DNA from: Actinomycetes bacterium
GTDB lineage: Bacteria; Actinomycetota; Actinomycetes; Streptosporangiales; Streptosporangiaceae
Reading direction: 5' to 3'
DNA length: 9,384 bases
Assembly (NCBI GenBank): GCA_023425615.1
Contig: JAFACJ010000915.1
Span: 1 to 9,384, forward strand
Shown here: piece after piece, positions 1-5,569 of the stretch
Position numbering within the stretch: position 1 is the stretch's first letter
How the letters are laid out: every line of letters begins with the position of its first letter
Notes under the pieces: generated by a model
The model's input: only the letters and a program-made list of their open reading frames with translations
What the model was told of the DNA's origin: nothing
Database searches by the model: none
Program-made: the position numbers and the translations under genes

Positions 1-81
1 CGCGCCCCCCCCCCCCCGCCCCCCCCCCCCCCCCCGACCGCGCGGATCGCGGCGGAGACCTTCGACCCGGCGTCCGCCTGA
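1..81 (+). CDS. Possible C-terminal tail of an upstream gene, partial
   Basis: One plus-strand frame is open from the window edge to a TGA at 79-81. It reads as Arg-Ala, ten prolines, then TARIAAETFDPASA. Nearly all its codons end in G or C, as in the real genes here, and the stop lies 77 bases before the next start, so it may be the end of a protein with a proline-rich linker and a short tail. The fragment is too short to assign a family. The reading depends on the length of the C-tract at 5-35: one base more or fewer changes the frame upstream of it, although the last 14 codons do not depend on the tract. Confidence 0.35.
   Translation, partial: RAPPPPPPPPPPTARIAAETFDPASA
5..35. repeat. 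Near-homopolymeric C tract (C13-G-C17)
   Basis: Thirteen C, one G and seventeen C follow one another. On the minus strand this is a G tract able in principle to form a G-quadruplex or cause polymerase slippage. Its place at the edge of the window makes a contig-end or homopolymer sequencing artefact quite possible. Confidence 0.8.
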
Positions 82-129
82 CGTCACAGCTCCGGGGACT
101 CGCCTGCGGCGGCGGCGTCGCCTACTCTG

Positions 130-154
130 TATATAGAATCCAATATTAGGAGGG
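130..154 (+). promoter_or_regulatory. AT-rich promoter region and ribosome binding site of amidohydrolase 1
   Basis: An AT-rich island interrupts GC-rich DNA just before the start codon. TAGAAT at 134-139 fits an actinobacterial -10 element (TANNNT); no good -35 element is visible. If this -10 is used the leader is only about 12-15 bases long. AGGAGGG at 148-154 is a strong Shine-Dalgarno site four bases before GTG 159 and fixes that start. The 13-mer at 134-146 resembles sequences upstream of the acyl-CoA synthetase and of the CoA-transferase. Confidence 0.55.
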
Positions 155-158
155 TCTC

Positions 159-1397
159 GTGACGGAGCAGATCATCCGTCCGGACGTGCTCGACGCCCGG
201 CTTGCCAAGATCCCCCGGCTCATCGACGTGGACGCCCATGTCGTCGAGCCGCCGGACGTGTGGAGCTCCCGGCTCCCCGCCCGCTTCCGCGACCGCGGGC
301 CCCGCATCGTCCACGCCCCGGCAGGCGACGTCGAGCTCGTCGACGGCAAGTACGTGGAGGCGCCCGGCACCGAGGGCCCGGACGTGGCCTGGTGGAACTA
401 CGACGGCGTGATGACGCAGATCAAGAAGTACATCGCCGCCGCCGGCGTGCCCGCCGACGAGGTCACCAACGAGGGCATCACCTACGACGACATGCGTCCG
501 GGCTGCTACATCCCTTCCGAGCGGCTGAAGGACATGGACGTCAACGGCGTCCAGGCGCAGATGTGCTTCCCCAACTACCCGCGCTTCTGCGGCCAGATCT
601 TCCTGTGGGGCCAGGACCGGGAACTGGCCGGGCTGTCGGTGCGCGCCTACAACGACTGGATGGTGGAGGAATGGTGCGGCTCCAGCGGGGGCCGGCTCAT
701 CCCGCTGTGCATCGTCCCGCTGTGGGACGTGGACCTGGCCGTCGCCGAGGTCCGCCGCAACGCCGCGCGCGGTGTGCGGGCCGTGGCGTTCAGCGAGCTG
801 CCCTCCTATCTGGGCCTGCCCAGCATCCACTCCCGGTACTGGGACCCGTTCTTCGCCGCCTGCGCCGAGACCGGCACCGTCGTGTCGATGCACATCGGCT
901 CGGGCACCAGGACGCCGCAGCCCTCCGCCGACGCCCCGCCCCCGGTCGGCGCCACGATCATCTTCGGCAACAGCGTCGCCAGCATGACCGACTTCATGTT
1001 CTCCGGCGTGCTGCACCGCTTCCCCGACCTGAAGCTGCTGTACGCCGAGGCCCAGATCGGCTGGATCCCCTATCTGCTGGAGCGGATCGACGACGTCTGG
1101 GAGACGCACCGCGGCTGGGCGCAGGGCCAGGAGAACTGCCCCGAGCGGCCCTCGACGTACTACTACCGGCAGATCACCAGCTGCTTCTTCAAGGACGCCG
1201 TGGGCGTGGAGCTGCTGGAGAAGGTGGGCCTGGACAACGTCACGTTCGAGACCGACTACCCGCACCAGGACGGCACCTGGCCCCGCTCGCGCGAGGAGGC
1301 AGCCCTGCAGTACGGGCACCTGGACCAGGCGTCCATCGACAAGATCGCCCGGGGCAACGCCATCCGGCTGCTGGGCCTCGACCTCCCCGAGGTCTGA
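159..1397 (+). CDS. Amidohydrolase-2 family TIM-barrel metal-dependent hydrolase (amidohydrolase 1)
   Basis: This 412-residue protein starts at GTG 159 behind AGGAGGG. It belongs to the amidohydrolase-2 group of the metal-dependent hydrolase superfamily, which includes ACMSD-type decarboxylases as well as hydrolases. The first barrel strand carries D25-A-H27-V-V-E30-P-P-D33 in the place of the usual HxH motif. Later landmarks are H245 in SMHIGSG, the motif E-x-x-x-GWIPY in the second half, and E364-T-D366-Y-P-H369 near the C-terminus, where D366 is the expected last-strand metal or catalytic Asp. There is no signal peptide or membrane segment, so it is probably cytosolic. It is clearly related to the minus-strand gene at 2483-3766, sharing the first motif, YNDW, GWIPY and DYPHxDxxWP. 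Its place among CoA-ester genes suggests a catabolic step such as hydrolysis or decarboxylation of a carboxylated substrate; the substrate is unknown. The next plus-strand gene begins 176 bases downstream. Confidence 0.9.
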   Translation: MTEQIIRPDVLDARLAKIPRLIDVDAHVVEPPDVWSSRLPARFRDRGPRIVHAPAGDVELVDGKYVEAPGTEGPDVAWWNYDGVMTQIKKYIAAAGVPADEVTNEGITYDDMRPGCYIPSERLKDMDVNGVQAQMCFPNYPRFCGQIFLWGQDRELAGLSVRAYNDWMVEEWCGSSGGRLIPLCIVPLWDVDLAVAEVRRNAARGVRAVAFSELPSYLGLPSIHSRYWDPFFAACAETGTVVSMHIGSGTRTPQPSADAPPPVGATIIFGNSVASMTDFMFSGVLHRFPDLKLLYAEAQIGWIPYLLERIDDVWETHRGWAQGQENCPERPSTYYYRQITSCFFKDAVGVELLEKVGLDNVTFETDYPHQDGTWPRSREEAALQYGHLDQASIDKIARGNAIRLLGLDLPEV

Positions 1398-1446
1398 CAC
1401 GCCGCCTGAGACGCGCTTCACCAGGCCGGATGGGCCGGAGACGACG

Positions 1447-1500
1447 GGTCCCGGTCCACCGGCCTGATATCTTATGCCTGATGCGGATGGACCGGGGACC
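1447..1500. promoter_or_regulatory. Inverted repeat with inner direct repeats upstream of the GntR gene
   Basis: GGTCCCGGTCCA at 1447-1458 is matched in inverted orientation by TGGACCGGGGACC at 1488-1500, with a single one-base bulge. The 29 bases between them hold two direct copies of GCCTGAT (1462-1468 and 1476-1482), 14 bases apart, and the AT-rich GATATCTTAT. The site lies 74-127 bases before the regulator's start, where an operator or promoter is expected. The loop is too long for a simple terminator of amidohydrolase 1. Autoregulation by the GntR protein is an inference. Confidence 0.5.
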
Positions 1501-1573
1501 ATCTCCCAGAACGCGTGCCGGGACGGCTCATCGAGCCGGCTCCGGCGAGGCATGAGACGAGGACGTGAGAGCG

Positions 1574-2314
1574 ATGGCGCGCCGCCAGGGGGCCGCAGCG
1601 GCCGAGGTCCTGCCCGAGGCACAGGAGCCCGAGCTGCCGGGCGCCAGCCTGTCCCGGATGAGCAGTGGCGAGCAGGTGCGGCTCTACGTCCGCCGGCTGA
1701 TCTTCGACGGGGTGCTCAAGCCGGGCCAGCGGGTGCCGCAGGACGCCATCGCCCAGGCCCTGGGCGTGTCGCGCATCCCGGTCCGCGAGGCGCTGATCGC
1801 GCTGGAGCGCGAGGGCTGGACGACGATCATCCCGCACCGCGGCGCCTTCGTGAACGCGCTGGACGAGCCGTCGGTGCGCGACCACTACGAGCTGTACGGC
1901 CTGTTCTACGGGTTCGGCGTGCGCCGTGCCGTGGAGCGCAGGGGCGCCGAGCTCGCCGAGCCGCTGAAGGTGCTCCAGGAGCAGATCGAGCGGGCCGAGG
2001 ACCCCGACACCCTGCACCGGCTCACCCTCGACTTCCACCGCACGGTGATCGACGCCGCCCAGTCGCCGCGGCTGCGCACCATGCTGCGCCAGATGACCGA
2101 CATCGTGCCCGGCAACTTCTTCGCCCTGGTGCCCGGCACCGCCGAGGTCGAGCGCGAGGGCGTCGCCGCCATCGTCACCGCCATCGAACGCGGCTACCCC
2201 GAACTCGCCGAACGCGAGTACGCCACCATGCTCCGCCGCCAGGGCGACCGCGTCGTCGAGCTGTTCCGCAACCGCGGCATGTTCGACGACGGCGAGGACT
2301 CCCCCCAGAAGTGA
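1574..2314 (+). CDS. GntR-family transcriptional regulator, FadR/FCD-like
   Basis: From ATG 1574 the protein has 246 residues. This start has GAGGA at 1559-1563 ten bases upstream; GTG 1565, three codons earlier, is possible but lies only one base from that site. A winged helix-turn-helix covers roughly residues 35-95, with the typical GntR run VSRIPVREALIALEREG and the wing IIPHRGAFV. An all-helical ligand-binding domain follows to about residue 235 and ends in the FCD-like pattern AIERG...LAEREYATML. Metal-binding FCD domains use an Asp four residues before a His, plus two later His. Here H155 is present but residue 151 is Thr, and there is no His after H155, so this copy probably does not bind metal that way. 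It probably senses an acid or CoA-type metabolite and controls nearby genes. It converges on amidohydrolase 2. Confidence 0.9.
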   Translation: MARRQGAAAAEVLPEAQEPELPGASLSRMSSGEQVRLYVRRLIFDGVLKPGQRVPQDAIAQALGVSRIPVREALIALEREGWTTIIPHRGAFVNALDEPSVRDHYELYGLFYGFGVRRAVERRGAELAEPLKVLQEQIERAEDPDTLHRLTLDFHRTVIDAAQSPRLRTMLRQMTDIVPGNFFALVPGTAEVEREGVAAIVTAIERGYPELAEREYATMLRRQGDRVVELFRNRGMFDDGEDSPQK

Positions 2315-2328
2315 GCCCTCCGGGCGGC

Positions 2329-2371
2329 CCGGGACAGACGACCGCAGCGAAGCGAGGATCGGCTGTCCCGG
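2329..2371. repeat. Inverted repeat CCGGGACAG / CTGTCCCGG
   Basis: Nine-base arms at 2329-2337 and 2363-2371 pair perfectly, with an inner CCG/CGG that could extend the stem after a bulge. It lies just after the GntR stop and overlaps the first copy of the tandem repeat. The second repeat copy lacks the left arm. It may be a transcript-end structure or part of a dispersed intergenic palindrome. Confidence 0.5.
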
Positions 2372-2379
2372 TTTCGGGG

Positions 2380-2400
2380 GTCTGGGGGTCGCTCCCCAGA
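2380..2400. terminator. Terminator-like hairpin, repeat copy 1
   Basis: TCTGGGG, the loop GTCGCT and CCCCAGA form a seven-base-pair GC-rich stem with a short loop. No U-tract follows, as is common for actinobacterial terminators. It lies between convergent genes and could end transcripts from either side. Confidence 0.6.
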
Positions 2401-2450
2401 GGAGCAGGCCGGCGACCGCAGCGAAGCGAGGATCGGCTGTCCCGGTTTCG

Positions 2451-2475
2451 GGGGTCTGGGGGTCGCCCCCCAGAG
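2451..2475. terminator. Terminator-like hairpin, repeat copy 2
   Basis: The second repeat copy carries the same hairpin with a T to C change that lengthens the stem: TCTGGGGG, loop TCGC or similar, CCCCCAGA. It begins a few bases beyond the end of amidohydrolase 2, so it is the natural terminator for that minus-strand gene and a backup for the GntR gene. Confidence 0.6.
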
Positions 2476-2482
2476 GAACAGG

Positions 2483-3766
2483 TCAGGCGGTGGCCTGCCG
2501 GGCGAGTTTGCCCATCTCGATGCCGATGGACTTCTCGAAGCGGCCCTTGTCGCGGGAGCGGATGCTCACGTCGTGGTCGCCGGCCTCGGCGCGCAGGGCG
2601 CCCACGGTGGCGGTCTCGCGGGTGCGGCCGCCGACGAAGGGGTCGAAGGAGTACCAGCGCATCGCGTTCTCGTAGGTGATCTTGTTGAGTTCGTCGTCGG
2701 GCACCCCGGCGGCGACGGCGGCGAGCTCCTCGGGGGCGTTCGGCCAGGAGGAGTCCGAGTGCGGGTAGTCGCACTCCCAGGCGATGTTGTCGATGCCGAT
2801 CATGTTGCGGAGCTGGACGCCGACGGGGTCGGAGATGAAGCAGGTCAGGAAGTGCTCGCGGAACACCTCGCTGGGCAGCCTGTCGCCGAAGTCCTGGCCG
2901 GTCCACAGGTGGTGCATGTCGTAGGTGCGGTCGATCCGGTCGAGGAAGTAGGGGATCCAGCCGGTGCCGCCCTCGGACAGGGCGAACCTGATGCCGGGGA
3001 ACTTCTTGATCACCCGTGACCACAGCAGGTCGGCCGCGGCCTGGCAGACGTTCATCGGCTGGAGGGTGATCATGACGTCGATGGGGGCGTCGGGCGCGGT
3101 CACCGACAGCTGGCCGGAGGAGCCGAGGTGGATGGAGACCACCACGTTCTCCTCCGAGACCGCCTTCCACAGCGGGTCCCAGTACTCGTTGTGGAAGCTG
3201 GGGTAGCCCAGGGTGGCGGGGTTCTCGGTGAAGGTGAGGGAGTGGCAGCCCTTGGCGGCCAGCCGGCGGACCTCGCGTGCGCACTCCTCGGCGTCCCACA
3301 GGACGGGCAGCCCCATGGGGATGATGCGGCCGGGGTAGGTGCCGGCCCACTCATCGACGTGCCAGTCGTTGTAGGCGCGCAGCACGGCGAGGGCGAGGTC
3401 CTTGTCCTCGGCGGCGGCGAACAGGCGGCCGCTGAAGCCGGGGAAGGAGGGGAAGTTCATCGACGCCAGGATGCCGCCGGCGTTCATGTCCTTGATGCGC
3501 TCGTGGATGTCGTAGGTGCCGGGCCGGATCTCATCGAAGGCGGTCGGCTCGATGCCGTACTCCTCCTTGGGGCGACCGGCGACGGCGTTGAGGCCGATGT
3601 TGGGGATGATCGAGCCGTTGAAGGTCCACACGTCCGAGCCGTCCCTCTTGGTGATGACCTTCGGCGCGCTGTCCTTGTACCGGGCGGGGATATGGCCGTC
3701 GAAGAGGTCCGGCGGCTCCACCACGTGGTCGTCCACGCTGATCATGATCATGTCTTCGGCGTTCAC
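2483..3766 (-). CDS. Amidohydrolase-2 family TIM-barrel metal-dependent hydrolase (amidohydrolase 2)
   Basis: The 427-residue protein starts at GTG 3766; GAGGAG (complement of 3771-3776) four bases upstream supports this start. It has the same architecture as amidohydrolase 1: D12-D-H14-V-V-E17-P-P-D20 in the first strand, H213 in SIHLGSSG, E265 before GWIPY, and E331-C-D333-Y-P-H336-S-D338-x-x-W near the C-terminus. A tail of about 45 residues after the barrel (from about 380) is rich in charged residues and absent from amidohydrolase 1. No signal peptide is seen, so it is probably cytosolic. The family covers hydrolases and non-oxidative decarboxylases such as ACMSD and gamma-resorcylate decarboxylase, so the reaction cannot be named. 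It is divergent from the acyl-CoA synthetase across a 162-bp regulatory gap and convergent with the GntR gene, which suggests that it makes or uses the acid activated by the ligase. Confidence 0.9.
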   Translation of the reverse strand: MNAEDMIMISVDDHVVEPPDLFDGHIPARYKDSAPKVITKRDGSDVWTFNGSIIPNIGLNAVAGRPKEEYGIEPTAFDEIRPGTYDIHERIKDMNAGGILASMNFPSFPGFSGRLFAAAEDKDLALAVLRAYNDWHVDEWAGTYPGRIIPMGLPVLWDAEECAREVRRLAAKGCHSLTFTENPATLGYPSFHNEYWDPLWKAVSEENVVVSIHLGSSGQLSVTAPDAPIDVMITLQPMNVCQAAADLLWSRVIKKFPGIRFALSEGGTGWIPYFLDRIDRTYDMHHLWTGQDFGDRLPSEVFREHFLTCFISDPVGVQLRNMIGIDNIAWECDYPHSDSSWPNAPEELAAVAAGVPDDELNKITYENAMRWYSFDPFVGGRTRETATVGALRAEAGDHDVSIRSRDKGRFEKSIGIEMGKLARQATA

Positions 3767-3801
3767 GGTGCTCCTCGGGCGGGCGAGAGGTGGGTGATCG
3801 A

Positions 3802-3844
3802 GGACTGAATCTCCGTCTCAGAAAAGTGAACAGCAGTTCAGTCC
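3802..3844. promoter_or_regulatory. Operator-like inverted repeats between amidohydrolase 2 and the acyl-CoA synthetase
   Basis: GGACTGAA at 3802-3809 is matched by TTCAGTCC at 3837-3844, with 27 bases between. Nested in the right half is the palindrome TGAACAGCAGTTCA (3827-3840, five-base arms, four-base spacer). Both lie in the divergent promoter gap, 36-78 bases before the amidohydrolase start and upstream of the ligase promoter, where a regulator could control both genes. Which regulator binds is not shown; the GntR and TetR proteins of this window are the obvious candidates. Confidence 0.5.
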
Positions 3845-3868
3845 AGAGGGCAAGGGTTCTCGGTACTC

Positions 3869-3922
3869 TTGTCGAAGAAAGTAGATTAGATAATATATCC
3901 AGGCCACCCACCCCTGAAGGAG
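3869..3922 (+). promoter_or_regulatory. Promoter and ribosome binding site of the acyl-CoA synthetase operon
   Basis: TTGTCG at 3869-3874 and TAATAT at 3891-3896, 16 bases apart, resemble a housekeeping-sigma promoter; TAGATT at 3882-3887 is an alternative -10. The stretch 3880-3900 is strikingly AT-rich for this DNA. AAGGAG at 3917-3922 is six bases before ATG 3929 and fixes that start. Confidence 0.5.
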
Positions 3923-3928
3923 AGCGGA

Positions 3929-5569
3929 ATGTCCGACTGGGCGAACGCCGAGCAGAGCACCCTGCTCGCACTGCTGGACCGCCGGCTGGACGGCGATCCG
4001 GACGGGCGGTTCCTGGACTGCTGCGGCACCCCCTACACCGCGGCGGAGATGGACCGCGAGGCCAACCGCGTCGCCAACGCGCTCGCCGAGCTCGGCGTCG
4101 GGCACGGCTCCACGGTCGCGACCATGCTGGAGAACGGCCCCGCCGCCGTCGTGTCCTGGTTCGCCATCCACAAGCTCGGCGCGATCAGCGTCCCGGTGAA
4201 CACCGCGCTCAAGGGCCCGATGCTGCGCCACCAGCTCTCGGACGCCACGACCTCCGTCGTCATCGTCCAGGACGACCTCGCCGAACGCCCCCTGGAGATC
4301 CTCGACACCATCGAGTCCGTGCGGCACGTGGTGATCGTGGGCGAGCGGGGCGCGGCGGCGCCGGGCGGCCGCCGGTCCCTCCACCGCTGGGACGACCTGC
4401 TGGGCGCCGACGACTCCCGGCCCGGCGTCCTGGTGCGCCCCTCGGACCTGGGCACCATCGTCTACACCGGCGGCACCACGGGACCCTCCAAGGGCTGCGC
4501 GCTCAGCCACAACTACCACCTGTCCATCGCCAGGCAGATCATCTCCTCGTGGGGCCGCACACCCGAGGACGTGGTGTGGTCCCCGCTGCCACTCTTCCAC
4601 TTCAACGCCATCTCGTGCATGCTCACCGGCACGCTGCTCACCGGAGGCCGCGCCGCGCTGTCGCGCCGGTTCTCCGTCTCGGGGTTCTGGCCGGAGGTGA
4701 ACCGCACCGGCGCCACGATCGCCTCGCTGCTGGGCTCGCTGGCGATCCTGGTGGCCAAGGCCGCCGACCACCCGGAGGCGAAGAGGCCGGGCACGCCGGG
4801 CGATGACCTGGCCAACACCACGCTGCGGCTGCTCACGGGCGCCCCGATGCCGCCGGAGATCGACGAGATCTACCGCGAGCGGTTCGGCGTCACCACCTTC
4901 AGCAACGCCTACGGCACCACCGAGGCGTCGCTGATCTCCTGGCTGCCGCCGGGCCGCGAGGGCAAGCCGGGGTCGGCCGGCATCGTCAACTCCGAGACGT
5001 TCATCGTCAAGGTCTTCGACGACGACGACCACGAGGTGCCGGTCGGGGAGGTCGGCGAGATCGTCTGCCGTCCCCGTGCGCCGCACGTGATGTTCGAGGG
5101 CTACTGGCAGCGCCACGAGGCGACCATCAAGGCGTGGCGCAACCTGTGGTTCCACACCGGCGACATCGGCAGGGTCGATGAGGACGGCTACCTCTTCTTC
5201 GTCGACCGCAAGGCCGACTACATGCGGCGCCGGGGGGAGAACATCTCGAGCTGGGAACTGGAGAAGGTGTTCCACGAACACCCCGACGTCAAGGATGTGT
5301 GCGTGCACGCGGTGGCGAGCGAGGTCAGCGAGGACGACGTCAAGGTGACGGCGGTCCTCAAGGAGGGCGCTTCCCTCACCGAGGAGGCGCTGTGCCGCTG
5401 GTCGATCGACCAGCTCCCGTACTACGCGGTGCCGCGGTACTTCGAGTTCAGAGAAGAGCTGCCGATGAGCCAGACCGGCAGGGCCACCAAGAACCTGCTC
5501 AGGGACGAGGGCGTCACCCCCGCCACCTGGGACCGGGAGGCCGCCGGCGTGAAGTTCGAGCGCCGCTGA
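3929..5569 (+). CDS. ATP-dependent acyl-CoA synthetase (AMP-binding, ANL superfamily)
   Basis: This 546-residue enzyme is of full family length. ANL enzymes activate a carboxylic acid to acyl-AMP and then form the CoA thioester. The phosphate-binding loop is Y179-TGGTTGPSK188-G; N326-AYGTTE332 is the adenine/Mg motif; HTGD with D412 binds the ribose; and D426-R-K begins the hinge that leads into the C-terminal subdomain (RRRGENISSWELE). In the last motif the sequence is SQTG-R518-ATK521, so the lysine normally next to Gly and needed for adenylation is Arg, with a Lys three residues on. The N-terminal domain and the hydrophobic pocket region (LPLFHFNA) are intact. The overall form is closest to CaiC/FadD-like CoA ligases for small or medium organic acids; the substrate is not readable. 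The stop overlaps the next gene's start (TGATG), so the two are co-translated. Confidence 0.93.
   Translation: MSDWANAEQSTLLALLDRRLDGDPDGRFLDCCGTPYTAAEMDREANRVANALAELGVGHGSTVATMLENGPAAVVSWFAIHKLGAISVPVNTALKGPMLRHQLSDATTSVVIVQDDLAERPLEILDTIESVRHVVIVGERGAAAPGGRRSLHRWDDLLGADDSRPGVLVRPSDLGTIVYTGGTTGPSKGCALSHNYHLSIARQIISSWGRTPEDVVWSPLPLFHFNAISCMLTGTLLTGGRAALSRRFSVSGFWPEVNRTGATIASLLGSLAILVAKAADHPEAKRPGTPGDDLANTTLRLLTGAPMPPEIDEIYRERFGVTTFSNAYGTTEASLISWLPPGREGKPGSAGIVNSETFIVKVFDDDDHEVPVGEVGEIVCRPRAPHVMFEGYWQRHEATIKAWRNLWFHTGDIGRVDEDGYLFFVDRKADYMRRRGENISSWELEKVFHEHPDVKDVCVHAVASEVSEDDVKVTAVLKEGASLTEEALCRWSIDQLPYYAVPRYFEFREELPMSQTGRATKNLLRDEGVTPATWDREAAGVKFERR

Larger units (their letters stand above)
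2339..2482. repeat. Tandem duplication of a 74-bp intergenic unit (two copies)
   Basis: Copy 1 (2339-2412) and copy 2 (from 2413, about 70 bases) both begin CGACCGCAGCGAAGCGAGGA and are identical over about the first 50 bases. They then differ by a few substitutions (T to C in the hairpin loop, G to A after it) and in the last bases. Copy 2 runs right up to the stop codon of amidohydrolase 2. Each copy ends in a terminator-like hairpin. Together they fill most of the gap between two convergent genes. The unit looks like a non-coding intergenic element that was duplicated locally; no transposase or target-site duplication is visible. Confidence 0.85.

Noticed and set aside
1533..1542. Ten-base palindrome GAGCCGGCTC near the GntR start
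   Set aside because: Short GC-only palindromes are expected by chance in DNA of this composition, and no partner or context supports a function.
84..1622. Long minus-strand open frame of 512 codons opposite amidohydrolase 1
   Set aside because: It lies antisense to a gene with clear family motifs and a strong ribosome binding site. Its product is low-complexity (Gly, Ala, Val, Arg, His) with no recognisable domain, typical of open frames opposite GC-rich genes.
2339..2482. Repeat considered as a minimal CRISPR array or insertion sequence end
   Set aside because: There are only two directly adjoining copies with no spacer between them, no cas genes, no transposase and no terminal inverted repeats or target duplication.
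1474..2679. Plus-strand open frame of 401 codons through the GntR gene and the tandem repeat
   Set aside because: It is an out-of-frame shadow of the regulator that reads through the non-coding repeat and terminators; its product is Arg/Pro/Gly-rich.
3818..5308. Minus-strand open frame of 496 codons opposite the acyl-CoA synthetase
   Set aside because: The sense strand encodes a complete ANL enzyme with all core motifs. The antisense product has no motif and is explained by GC-rich codon bias.
5299..5568. Upstream extension of the crotonase frame
   Set aside because: These codons lie wholly inside the acyl-CoA synthetase, read as Arg/Gly-rich sequence, and precede the conserved crotonase N-terminus. 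ATG 5569, overlapping the ligase stop, is the natural start.
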